From positions 124,001 through 188,000 of the forward strand of contig BRYA01000310.1 in NCBI GenBank assembly GCA_030267965.1: DNA of 64,000 bases. The letters are read 5' to 3'. Positions within the stretch are counted from its first letter, which is position 1. Each line of letters begins with the position of its first letter. The position numbers and the translations under genes were made by a program. Source of the stretch: Triparma columacea (Eukaryota; Sar; Bolidophyceae; Parmales; Triparmaceae). The notes beneath the pieces were generated by a model. That model was given only the letters and a program-made list of their open reading frames with translations, searched no databases and was not told where the DNA came from. Below are positions 53,586-63,900 of this stretch, in pieces.

Positions 53586-55817
53586 TTACATTTGCTTCCT
53601 TTTGCGCAGTAAGAGCGCTTTTGCCTTGTTCTCCTCGATTTTCTTCCTCTGCTCCTCAGTAAGACCCTGTGGGGATGGTTTGTGCAGCGGCGCTTGTGGT
53701 TTTGGGGGTATTAGGGGGTTCTTGGGCGCTGTCGAAGAGACTGCGAGTTGTCTGTTTTCTTTCTCTTCGGCTTTCTTTGCGCCCTCGGCTTCGTCTGACT
53801 TCTCTAGTATTTCATAGAACTTCTTCACGGTGGGGTGAGCCCTGAACCCATTTCGGTCGAGGTTGTTTATGATGAGGCCTTTCATGCAGGTGGCACGGCT
53901 CAGGGCAACGTACGCTTGACCAAATTCGAAAACTCCTTTGAGACTAACCTCGAGGTTTGGGATGGTCATGCCCTGAGACTTGTGCACGCTGAGACTCCAG
54001 GCTAACCTAAGCGGGAGTTGCAGCCTGCTAGAGTTGAGAATATCGCCCTCCATGTTCTCCCATCGCTTGGGGGTGATGACCACGGTTTCTCCGGGTTCGT
54101 CTGAGTTCATCGACGTGAACTGAACACGTGGAAGCACTCTGGGCCAACCTTTGGGGAGGGTAAGATCAGGATCCTCTTTCCTGCCTTCAGTCCAGTGAAC
54201 AAATTCGAGTACAACGCCCCGAGACCCGTTTACGAGCTCCCGCTCTGAGTCGATGTTTTTCAGCAACATGACTTGCGCTCCCTCCTTCAATATCAACTCT
54301 TTGGGAGCGGGACAGTGCTTCAGGAGGTTTGCCATGAAATCGACCTTTAGGAAGTCCTCGGCGTGCCATGACTGAGGCTTGGAGGTAAGCTTGGCAAGTT
54401 GCGTGCCGTTGGCAGCATCTACGTCCACATTTCTGCATTCGAGCTTTGTGAAACATACAGGTGCGGGACTTGGGGGGGGGGAGGAAAGAAGGGAGGGGGG
54501 GTTCAGAGGCTGAGCCTGGGGGTTGTGGGTGGGGGGGTTCTTCATGTGCTCGACGAGTGCTTGAAACGAGTCGTCAGACAGCGCCCCGACCCTGGCTTCG
54601 TTCAGTATCTTAACCAGCTTTGGGTCGCTGTTCTGTCGGTAAACTTTGGTCAGTAGGATGCTCTTGTCCACGAGGTTGCACCAACAGGGCGCTTCGAAGG
54701 CAAACGACACAGCTTTCACTGGGGGGAGTTGGAAAAAATCTCCGCACATCACTAACTGTATCCCTCCAAAAGGCTTCGTGGTACTTCTGACGTGCCGGGC
54801 GATTACGTCCAGTTTGTTCAAAAAGGCTCCTTCCATCATGCTGATCTCGTCGATAATTAGAACCTCACACTTCTTCCACCTCTGCTTCGCGTACTCGTTG
54901 CTCATGACCTTTTTCTGGAGCTTCGACACGTGCTCTGATCCTACCCCTACCCCCGCAAAACTATGAACGGTAACTCCTCCCACTGCGCATGCAGCGATCC
55001 CCGTAGTCGCGCTAACTACGATGTTCTTTGGTCGCTTGGCCATCTTGTTCAGACGGATGATGCTGTTTAGGACCTTGCTCTTTCCGGTTCCCGCAGGGCC
55101 AGTGAAGAATACGTTCTGGCCTCCGAAGATTACAGAATGAACGATGCTTTTCTGCGAAGAGCGAAGGTCACATTAGAGGTCGAGAGGTTGGTAACGAACG
55201 AGGGAGGGCCGACGGGGCGAACAACAGAAGTCCAGGCGAGTCAGCCCGTGTTTCCCCTTTGATCTAATCTCACCTGCTGCTCGTTGAGAGACTTTAAACC
55301 CTCGTCGATGGAATACACCGTCTCTGGGTCGATGCCGATGTTTGCTACTTGAGAGGTCGTTACCTTGATCTCTTTGTTCTTCATCTTTCTCTCGAATGCA
55401 ATAGCATCAAATGTTCTTGAGATGTCCCCTGAATGCTTCTGGGACCCCGTGTTATGCTTGCTGATCCACCCGGAAGAATGGGGCTGTGAATGAGTCCTTT
55501 GTCCTGTCGCTCCCGGGGGGGGGGGGGNNNNNNNNNNNNNNNNNNNNNNNNNNNNNGGTGGAGCTGTACGCGGAGCTACCGACAAGGGAACCAGTTGTAC
55601 TATTGGGAAATGTCCGCACACGAGCTTCGAAGTTGTCGTAGCTGACGCTCCCACCGGTCTTCCAACCGTCAAACTTTCCCTCGTAAGCTCCCCAACTATC
55701 AGCGAAGCCACTTGAGGAGTAGGCAGCCTCTCTAACCTTCTTGCTCAAAGGACCGCCCATCGCTGATCCTTTTTTCTTCTCACCAAATTCATCACCGTAG
55801 CTGTCATAACCACTCAT
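53586..55817 (-). CDS. PIF1: PIF1-family DNA helicase
   Basis: 5'-to-3' superfamily 1 helicase acting on G-quadruplexes, telomeres and organelle DNA. Exon 1 (55817-55274) carries a low-complexity Ser/Gly-rich N-terminus interrupted by a 29-N gap; exon 2 is 55151-53586 (521 residues). Helicase motifs: I FFTGPAGTGKSKVLNSI, Ia TGIAACAVGGVTVHSFAGVG, II EVLIIDEISMMEG, III VMCGDFFQLPPV, IV-V RQNSDPKLVK...EGAQVMLLKN and VI QAYVALSRATCMKGLIINNL. The frames on the two sides of the gap are offset, so the true gap length is not 29. No clear mitochondrial leader is visible. Confidence 0.92.
55528..55556. other. Assembly gap (29 N) in the PIF1 N-terminus
   Basis: Begins directly after a run of 13 G. The reading frames that make sense on each side are out of register, so the drawn size is wrong modulo 3. 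Confidence 0.95.
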
Positions 55818-56239
55818 CGGTGTATCTGTCCTTTTTGTGGGTGTGAGTGTGATTGTGGGCCCATATAATTTCCAAAAGAGTGACAAATAATGGATCAAAC
55901 CAATCTCCATCTCGAGCATCTCCCTCCGATCAACAATTCTGCTCAATTTGACCCAATCACTTTGTTACTTACCTATCACGGGGTATTGACTTGCTTGGTT
56001 GACACTCAGTGGGACTATCTAGGAAATATAAGGCCAATCGAGGTGAAATTTGATGAATTAGGAAGAATGGAAAATGTAAGCCCCCCTCCTCCACAATCTC
56101 AATTCTAAGGGGAACTAGATTGTTATCGTAACGTGCTGCCAGTTGCCTTTTTTTTGCTTCGTTCCTTCTTGTGAGACACCTCTTCTTGCTGAGAGACTCA
56201 CTTGGGGTTTTTTTCCTCCCCTGGTCCACACCCAGCGTC

Positions 56240-58167
56240 ATGTTGTTTGTTGGGTTTTCAAGGCGGATGTTGCCTCCTGGGAAGTCCCGGCTGGTGACTT
56301 CTCTGTTTTCTACTTTTGATTACATGAGAAGTGATAATATTGTCGAGACTATTGATTCATTGCTGAAGAAGGTGAGTGTTTTCAACAACAAGTCGTGATT
56401 GCAGGTTGGTTGTTCACTTTTAGAGGAAATTTTGCTCATTGGTGTCTTCCTAACGCATTCATCTCTTCTCTTTGTCCCTTGACATCTTCAGGCGGGGGCT
56501 GACAACGTAAAGCTTCCTGGTGGTGTGAAGAAGCAGGCAGTGCTTAACTCCTCATCATTGATGTCTTTTTTCAATGAAGTTCGTCACCAGGAGCTACGAA
56601 ACCCTACGTCTGAAGGTGACACCTACGCAATTTTGAGGGCCTATTCGTTGTTGGGTGATGCAGAAGCGACTCGTCGCATGTTTTTTTCTCGTCGTGCTTT
56701 GAAGCACCCTGTCGTGACCTCTAACTTTGACTCTCATGTCGAGGATGATTTGACCCTGTATCTAAGATCAATGACAGCAGTAACGGCGAAGAGAGGCGGT
56801 GGTGGTGGGTTCGGGTATAAACGTAAGAACTGGGTGAGCTATTACAACAAGTACAAGCCTGCTCAAGTTATGGCTGATGTATTCAAGGTTATCAAGGTGA
56901 GGTTGGTGGGGGGTGGGGTGGGGTGGGGGAGGGGGGGTCGAGGACGCCCTCTGAAACTAGACCGCCTGTGCGGATCAGATCCTCGGACTGTGGTTCATCG
57001 CTCCTGGCTTGCACTCATAACTAATGCCAAGGTCCTTGATGCTGTCAGGCAACGCCGCAAAGTATACTTACTCGTGCCTTTTGCTTCTGATTTTTGCCTT
57101 CGCACCCAGCACGAGAAGGTTCCCCTAACGACAAATCACGCCAACTTGATGCTCGGAGTTTTCAACAGAGCGTTGAAGCACACAGGGAAGGGAGACTCAA
57201 AAAGAGAACAAAAGGAAAGTGAGTTTTTACTTGATGGCGTCATGTCTTTGTTGTCGGACTTTGAGACCGGCATGAATGAAGAGATCCCGTCAGTAAGGCT
57301 TGATGTTTACTCTTATAACACTGTTGTCAACTGCTGTTGCAACGCAAATGATCCGATAAAGGGTCTGGAATTCTTGCACACGAGGATGCGAACACCCCCC
57401 AACACTGTGACTTTCAATATTCTCATGTGGAGGTAAGCTGGAGCGAGCGGTATAAGCTTGAATGAGCGAGATGGGCCATCAGTGGGAGAGGGAGATGTTT
57501 CACAATTTTCCGAGCTTGTAGGCGTGGCGTCCGCGAAGTGACACTCCTCATCTATTGGCCGCTGACGTGCCGTCATCTTCATACCAACTAACACAACTAA
57601 AAAAAATCTCACTCACGGATTCTCTTCGCTCCTTGTAGCTTCGCCAAGGTGGGCGATGCACAGTCATGCGAAGATATCCTGACGATGATGACCAACCACA
57701 ATGTGATGCCTGACTCTAGCACCGCGAACGCATTTGTTCAGGCTAATCTTCTTTGCAACAATATGTCAGGAGCTATTTCTGGGGTACAGTCAATTTGGAA
57801 CCAACATCAGGTCCTACCCTCTGTCCACACAGCGAGGAAAATACTAATGCACGGTCTGAGCAAGCGGGAGAGGGGAGGGAGCGAGTTCGAGTGCAGGAGA
57901 TGGGTTTATCTTGTCAAACAAATTCTTGAGAGCAAGGACTGGATCGACTTTGGTTTGGAGGTGAACGAGAGGCAGCACGATTACTGGTGCAACGCAAGAT
58001 CTTTGCGCGCTGCCAGGGTGAGCGACATGTTCCGTGACGCAGGTTTTGAGCTCGAGCCGAATGAACTCTGGGGGGAGTTGTTTGGTGCAACTGACAAATA
58101 TCCAGAAGCGGGCAAGGTGAAGGTGAAAAGGCGATGGCTGCGGCGAAGTGGGGATGTGGTAGCGTAA
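56240..58167 (+). CDS. Pentatricopeptide-repeat (PPR) protein, multi-exon
   Basis: PPR proteins bind organelle RNAs through 35-residue helical pairs. Proposed exons: 56240-56371, 56492-56896, a 30-base micro-exon 57032-57061, 57110-57432 and 57639-58167; phases agree throughout and give 472 residues. The first exon starts MLFVGFSRRMLPPGKSRLVT, Arg/Ser-rich without acidic residues, like a mitochondrial leader. The clearest repeats are DVYSYNTVVNCCCNANDPIK followed by NTVTFNILMWSFAKVGDAQS and the next unit with MPDSSTANAFVQANL. The micro-exon (VLDAVRQRRK) is optional: skipping it also keeps the frame. An upstream open frame from 55890 was not used because no splice joins it in phase. Confidence 0.75.
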
Positions 58168-58672
58168 ACGAGATCAATACTTGCACAAAGTAATGGTGAG
58201 ATAATTTTTTGTTGGGTTAAGATTCTTTGTTAGGGTTCAGCCTTTGTCATTCAAAATGCCTGCGGGTTAAAGTGTTCTTAAAGAATACGTAAAAAATAGA
58301 GTGAATTGTTGATCTCCTGCTCAAAGTATACTTTTTCTGTTCATTTTGTGATCTCGATGATTGCTCTTTTCCAGGATATGATTCCTGTCGGGTGGAAAGA
58401 AATGAGACATGAAAGATGGAAGCTGTCGACTAGAGAAGGGGGGGTTACTTCAAGGAGACTTCATGTTCCTCCATTTCGAAGCGAAATTTGGGTCGTCCAT
58501 GCAAGGAAGTTATTGCACCTGACAACGACATCCTTTCCAGGAGAGTACTCGTTGGAAGACGACACGAGTCTGCCGAAGCTTCAGATGAGAGCAAGGAGGG
58601 ACAAAGGGACGACGCGGTTGTCAGTACAGACCAAAGAGAAGAGGATCCAATTGTCGCGTCTGTGCGGTGGTC
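58168..58672. other. 505-bp convergent spacer; possible displaced end of the TPK gene
   Basis: Between the PPR stop and the apparent TPK stop. The minus strand at about 58575-58650 encodes, in a different frame from TPK, a stretch containing FSLVCTDNRVV, which resembles the missing last strand of thiamine pyrophosphokinase. Otherwise no gene seen. Confidence 0.45.
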
Positions 58673-59789
58673 TCACCAGAGTTCGTCGCCCTTCAAGTTC
58701 CAGCGAAGGCCGTCCGTCGTGACATCAGAGCAGGGACCGAAAACGGGAATAAGACCACACAATTTCCCCTCTACATTTGCAGCAGGTCTAATGACGTGAG
58801 CCGAGTCACCCTCACAAGGCTTCAAAAGAGTCACTGTGGTCTCCTCGTCAACCAAAATCGTGTGCCGGAAGATGTCCATGAACTGGGAGGCCGGGGTGGG
58901 AAAAAGGTTTCGTGTTGGCTCTGGGAGGCAAAGGCTAAGCAAAACTAATGTGAGAGTTAGGGAAGGCAAAGCACTCACGAAACTCACCTTAAAAAGCGAA
59001 GACAACGAAGACATGGACTGATCAAAACGACCACCCCAGCCCCCATAGATGCACACGGCATCAAACATTCCAGCTCCCCCTTCTTGCACTTCCTTGACCT
59101 GCCAAAGACATTTTTCCAAATCATTTAGATCAACACTGCCGTCCTCGATGATACCGACCCCACGCGACTCGTAGTACCCCCTAACATCCGGGCGGATAGA
59201 GTCCATGTCCCCCTTCACAGCATCCGGCAGATGCCTTACAGCGGACTTCGACTCCTGCGAAGAGCGAAAGAAGGAAGGGAGCGTGTGACGGGGCGAGGTG
59301 TCAAGGGGGTAACGAAATAAGAATAAGAATTAGTGTCCGGTAAGTCTTTGCAACAGTCACTGAGAAGGAATGGTGAAGAGCAAAGAGTACGAGGAACAAA
59401 AGAGGTTTTTACCCGACGAGCATTTCACCGTCGACACTGTCCATTCACAACATGACCACCCGTCAAAAACACCAAATCATCGCAACGCTCCTCTTCACTT
59501 TGTTCTTCGCTCCTTTGTCCATTCTCACCTCCCCTGGAGAATGAGGCAAAGCACACAGATCATGCAGCCTGTTCGCGCCACCGTCAGCGCAAATCACGTA
59601 ACTAGATAACGCAAAAAGATGAGTCAGCATCGGAGGCATCCCCCGACCGGAACACTCACTAGCATCACTATTGCTATTCAGAATTACCAACGCTATTGAA
59701 TGCTCCTTTTGAGAACCTGTAAAATCGAGAAAGCCAGAATCGTGAAGGTAACCAGACTTCGACCCACTTGATGCACCAAGAACTGACAT
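58673..59789 (-). CDS. TPK1: Thiamine pyrophosphokinase, C-terminus apparently frameshifted
   Basis: Transfers pyrophosphate from ATP to thiamine to make thiamine diphosphate. Exons 59789-59529, 59254-58988 and 58882-58673 (GT-AG, phase 0) give 245 residues. Conserved blocks are ALVILNSNSDAS, CADGGANRLHDL, KGDMDSIRPDVRGYYESRGV, LNDLEKCLWQV, VCIYGGWGGRFDQSMSSLSS and CGLIPVFGPCSDVTTDGLRW followed by NLKGDELW. The stop comes straight after this, but the family continues with a strand FG-x-L-V-S-T. A matching stretch (FSLVCTDNRVV) lies 25-30 bases downstream in another frame. This could be a sequencing error, an unusual short intron or a real truncation. Confidence 0.9.
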
Positions 59790-60383
59790 CCTAAGTCCAA
59801 GAGCAAAACTAACACAACTATTTGTTGTCACAAATGGGAATCCCTTCGCCTCATGTAGGTAACAACCCAGAATCAGCACGGAAAAGGTTGAAAAAGCAAA
59901 CAGCTTCGAGATAGTGTCGTCAACGTATACAGACTAGTACGAACTGAGCAAGATACTGCAAAACAAATGCTTAAAAGTGTAAAAAATGTCAAAGGGGTGT
60001 GTTGTACATGCCAGTTACTGTATTTTTACAAATATTATGTATCAAATATATAATATGGATACTGGCTCAATGTTTTATTTTTTTGTGAATCGAAAAATGA
60101 TTTACAGATGTTCAAAAAATATTTTTTTCAAATCAAATCTATCAAGCTAAAATTTATCCATTATTATACATCGCAATATTAGATCAAAAATTATAAATTA
60201 AATTGTAAATAAATTATTTAATTAGAGTAAAAGTTAAAAGAAAATCTGAAAAAGTTGTCCAAAGAATCTTTAATAATTCAACTAATTGAATAATCATATT
60301 TAAATTCATATATTGACTTACTTTGAAATTTACAGAACATTTTTTAATGATTTTTTACTTATGATTCTCATTTCACTTCTACC
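59790..60383. other. 594-bp spacer with a very AT-rich core (about 59990-60370)
   Basis: Divergent region between TPK and the two-domain glycosyltransferase gene. The core is strikingly AT-rich (runs such as AAATTATAAATTAAATTG) compared with the GC-balanced neighbours, and has no open frame. It could be an organelle-DNA insertion, a replication- or centromere-like AT block, or an unusual promoter. Confidence 0.55.
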
Positions 60384-62468
60384 ATGCTCCACCTCACCAG
60401 AAGGCGAACGAACCTTATATTAATTGTCATTTCTCTTCTTGTGACAATAGTGCAAATCTCCAAGAACACACGAACACATACAAGTGGGGTTCCAAGGTTT
60501 ACCAACTTCCAAAGTCGCTCCCTCGACAATGAGTTCTCCTTAGAGGCATCAAAAATGCGTTTTAAGAACCGGCTGGTGACACTTCCGCGAACATCCGGGC
60601 GTAAATTTACAATTTCCGTAATCACAGCTGCCTCGACGGAGGATAGGTTTCAATCCTTGGTGAGACTTTGTGACTCCTTGGCCACTGCCGATTATCTAGG
60701 ATACAAAAACATCAGACTTGTCTTCAACGTCGACGTCGGCACGTCCACTCGAGTCGTGGAGTACGCTCATGAGTTCTCGTGGCCTCATGGTTCTAAGGTC
60801 GTCAATGTCCGTGTTAAGAAAGGTGGCTTGGTTGGGGCTGTTGCTGAAAGTTGGTACCCATCATCACCAGAAGATCACGGGATCATATTCGAAGACGACA
60901 TTGAAGTGAGTCCCTACTTCTTCAAGTGGCTCCACAATGCGTTGGAGGCTCACTATGCTGATCCAGACCCCCGGGTGGTCGGCATAAGCCTCTACACTCC
61001 TAGGATTGTTGAGCACATTGCAGGAAGGCAGAGGTTTCGCATCGATCCGTCTACAACGCTCAACGGTAATATATACGGTCAACCGTTACCGTGCTCATGG
61101 GGGGGGCTGTGGTTTCCCTCGGCGTGGATTAAGTTTCTGGCATACATGAGCACTCGTCTTGAAGCTGAGGATGAAATGACTGTGGCAGATACCACGGTCT
61201 CAGTTCCAGGCAGCCTCACGATGTTCTGGGAAAGATCCTGGAAAAAGTACATGACTGAAATGATGTACACAAACGAGCTCTACATGATCTACCCCAACTT
61301 TCCAAACCAATTATCATTGTCAACAAATCACGTTGAAATCGGCGAGCACATTGTTTCAGAGAAAGACAAGAGAAAGCGCGTTGCAGACTTTACTGTCCCG
61401 CTACTCGAAGACAGCACATTTGAACTGCTCAGGGACGACTTCGGTATCGAAGATGCCCTCAGGTTCCCCCCCACACTGCAAGGTATAAGCATGTTCGATA
61501 TTTTCAGCCGCCCGATAGTAGATCTTGAATGTCTAGTAGACAAAGAGTGCACAGCCAGGTACCCTCCCCAAGTCCCACCGCCATCTTCCGTCATCAATAA
61601 GCTTTGGTCATCGCGAAGAAACCACGTTTGCCAGAATATCCCGTTTAATGACAACTACCTCATGAAAGACGGGGCCAAACTCACACTAGTTATCGACACC
61701 GGTGAGAATTGTGATCTACAAATCCTAGCCAAGCAGCTCAAGTATTACTCTACAAGCTCAAAAATAGTAGCGATTCTGGTTATTTGGAACGATGGGTCAT
61801 GTATGCCACCACCTGCAGTTCGCATAGGAGACTTATATGTGACCTTTCTACCGCAGTTCGAAAGCTCGAGGAATAATAAATTTAACCCTTCGTCCAAGAT
61901 TACAACCGACGGAGTAATGATAATCGAACTTGGGATCAGGGTGCACCTGGATGATGTCCACGATGCGCACAAGTTATGGTTGGAACATCAGCAGAACATC
62001 ATTGGTTTTTCGGCAATACAAACAGACAAAAACCCCCATGGCTACATTGGGGTGAAATCAAATGCTATGATCCTACACAGCAGGTTTCTGAGGATGTACT
62101 CGTGCGATGAAGGGATGGCTTACGTTCACAATCATGTTGAAAAGCGAGGCTGTGAGGACCTAGCCATGACTTTGCTTATTTCTGTCGACACCAAGGTACT
62201 CGCACCCCTACTTTTCTCCACCAGTAACCGTCTGATTCGGTTTGTTGCCCAAAATCACCAGCACCAGCCAGAGCGCTATGAGGTTTGCACTGAGGTGCTA
62301 ACTCACTACTTTTATGGACGTTCGAACCCACCGGTGCAGAAAAAGGAAAAGAGTGCGTTGGCCGAGGGAGACGAAGTCCATTGTTTCTTTGACGACTCGC
62401 TGGGTAATTGGATAGCTAACGATGATTCAGCGGAACTATGCAAATCAGCTTGGGAGATTGGTTTGTAG
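60384..62468 (+). CDS. Type II membrane two-domain glycosyltransferase: GT-A (GT2-like) plus GT64 (exostosin C-domain)
   Basis: Single exon, 694 residues. Basic start and signal anchor (LILIVISLLVTIVQI, about 11-25) indicate a Golgi type II enzyme. The N-terminal domain (about 75-330) is GT-A-like: FTISVITAASTEDRFQSLVR and the acidic metal motif GIIFEDDIEVSPYFFKWL. The C-terminal half (about 430-640) follows the GT64 pattern of exostosins: SSKIVAILVIWNDGSCMPPP, RNNKFNPSSKITTDGVMII, IIGFSA, GYIGVKSNAMILHSRFLRMY and the late CEDLAMTLLIS. However, the GT64 Asp-Asp-Asp metal site is replaced (VMIIELGIRVHLDD), so this half may be inactive or use another residue. Confidence 0.78.
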   Translation: MLHLTRRRTNLILIVISLLVTIVQISKNTRTHTSGVPRFTNFQSRSLDNEFSLEASKMRFKNRLVTLPRTSGRKFTISVITAASTEDRFQSLVRLCDSLATADYLGYKNIRLVFNVDVGTSTRVVEYAHEFSWPHGSKVVNVRVKKGGLVGAVAESWYPSSPEDHGIIFEDDIEVSPYFFKWLHNALEAHYADPDPRVVGISLYTPRIVEHIAGRQRFRIDPSTTLNGNIYGQPLPCSWGGLWFPSAWIKFLAYMSTRLEAEDEMTVADTTVSVPGSLTMFWERSWKKYMTEMMYTNELYMIYPNFPNQLSLSTNHVEIGEHIVSEKDKRKRVADFTVPLLEDSTFELLRDDFGIEDALRFPPTLQGISMFDIFSRPIVDLECLVDKECTARYPPQVPPPSSVINKLWSSRRNHVCQNIPFNDNYLMKDGAKLTLVIDTGENCDLQILAKQLKYYSTSSKIVAILVIWNDGSCMPPPAVRIGDLYVTFLPQFESSRNNKFNPSSKITTDGVMIIELGIRVHLDDVHDAHKLWLEHQQNIIGFSAIQTDKNPHGYIGVKSNAMILHSRFLRMYSCDEGMAYVHNHVEKRGCEDLAMTLLISVDTKVLAPLLFSTSNRLIRFVAQNHQHQPERYEVCTEVLTHYFYGRSNPPVQKKEKSALAEGDEVHCFFDDSLGNWIANDDSAELCKSAWEIGL

Positions 62469-62502
62469 CAAATGAAAACGGCTTGAATATAAACTACCAT
62501 GT

Positions 62503-63900
62503 CTAATTTACGCCTTTCTCAAAGGAGCCAAACATTTCTCCGACCTCACCGAAAGCATTCTGCAGCAAAACGGCTCCATTTGTCCTTCCAGTCTCTGCAA
62601 CCATCCTCCTCTGAAAGACTCTATTAATTTCTCTCACATTCAAGCCAACCCTGGGGCAACCGGCAAGGTCTCTGTGATTTGTAGAGCTGGAGAGATCACT
62701 CGCACTCACAACAACCTCCTTGAACAATATTGGCTTGTGCCAGCCCTTGGAATTCTTGTTAAGAGGTGTACCAGCAATTTTCACTTGCTTCTCAGTAACA
62801 ACCATGTTCCTTGTGAAAACTCGAAGATCCCGGACAACGACACCCCCAATTCTGTAAAGATCCTTGGCAGGCTTGGGAACCCACCCAACTTTCTTCTTGG
62901 GCGGGTTACTGAAAGTTGACATTTTCTCCCTGATCTCCCCCATGTTTTCCGCCAGCCCTTTCTGCATCTTTTTCATAACCGCCACGCCCTCCCTAGTGAC
63001 ATCCTCGAAGCTTGTGCTTCCATCCTCCACTTGCCTCTGAACTTTCTTAACAGCACTTAGGAAGGAGTTTTTTTGATCCCTGACAACCTTCTCCAAACCA
63101 GCAACTCCCGATTCATTCGCAGCCTTCCCCGCCCGAGAGAAGGTCCCAAGGAAGCTCTTCATGAGCTTATTCGCTTTCTCTTCAGCAGGATCAAGGGGGG
63201 TTGCAATGGGGGAAGCGCCCACCCTGTCAGACACGACAGGAGACGATGACTTGCCCACTCTGCTAGGGAATCGAGGAGAAGAATCGAGGCTTTGCAAAGG
63301 TGCGAGCTTCGCTGGATTCGGTAAGTCGAGACTGGCATCCAACAGCATGTAGTTGAAGACCTGCGGCGAGGGGGGGAGAAAAGGAATTAGAAAATTAAAC
63401 TCAACCCTGAAAAAAACAAACCATTCGAAGGGATTCTCCAACCCCTGTTCTCCTTAAAAACTCACATTTGCCCTCTTCTCTACAAACATTTGAATATCGC
63501 TCACTCGAACAGAGTAAACCTCCTTAGCAGGATAACCAAAGAAGGGGATGAAACTGAGGATAGAAAAGCTGACTCGTATGTGCCCACACCGCCCTATGAG
63601 AGGCGAGTCCCAGCCCCAAGACGCTCTATTAGGCGTATGAACCACAACATCACGAGCCTCAAACACTCCCTTGCTCAGGCTCAGATGACAATATCCAACA
63701 GTGATTCGAGCTGAATTCGTAGTCTTTTTCAATTGCTTGATGAATTGCTTCTTCACCGCATATTGAAACACCTTCGGCACAAGCACAGCCAAAATTGTTA
63801 CAGAGGACAAGATTAAGGCCCGTGGAAGCCCCCCTTCCAAATATATCCATTCCTCCATTTTTCCAGAGAAGCCACAACTCTGCTGATTTTGCATTCTCAC
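62503..63900 (-). CDS. Membrane-anchored AsmA/Mdm31-like protein, possible lipid-transfer role, start uncertain
   Basis: Exon 63900-63466 and exon 63360-62503 (GT-AG). From the ATG at 63858 the product is about 416 residues. The N-terminus has one membrane helix (LILSSVTILAVLVPKVFQYA). The next part reads like an AsmA/bridge-type lipid-transfer unit: VGYCHLSLSKGVFEARDVVV and KEVYSVRVSDIQMFVEKRAN, with FNYML after the intron. The rest contains an amphipathic helical stretch (EKVVRDQKNSFLSAVKKVQR) and a further beta-rich segment (RIGGVVVRDLRVFTRNMVV). An acceptor (CCTTGCAG) just upstream of 63907 suggests another 5' exon, perhaps beyond the window edge. Family assignment is tentative. Confidence 0.6.

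Noticed and set aside
55890..56108. Plus-strand frame before the PPR gene (MDQTNLHLEHL...)
   Set aside because: Could not be spliced in phase to the PPR exons, and the ATG at 56240 gives a better organelle-type leader. Left as promoter sequence.
58306..58799. Overlapping plus-strand frames after the PPR gene
   Set aside because: They overlap the TPK C-terminal coding region on the other strand and show no domain.
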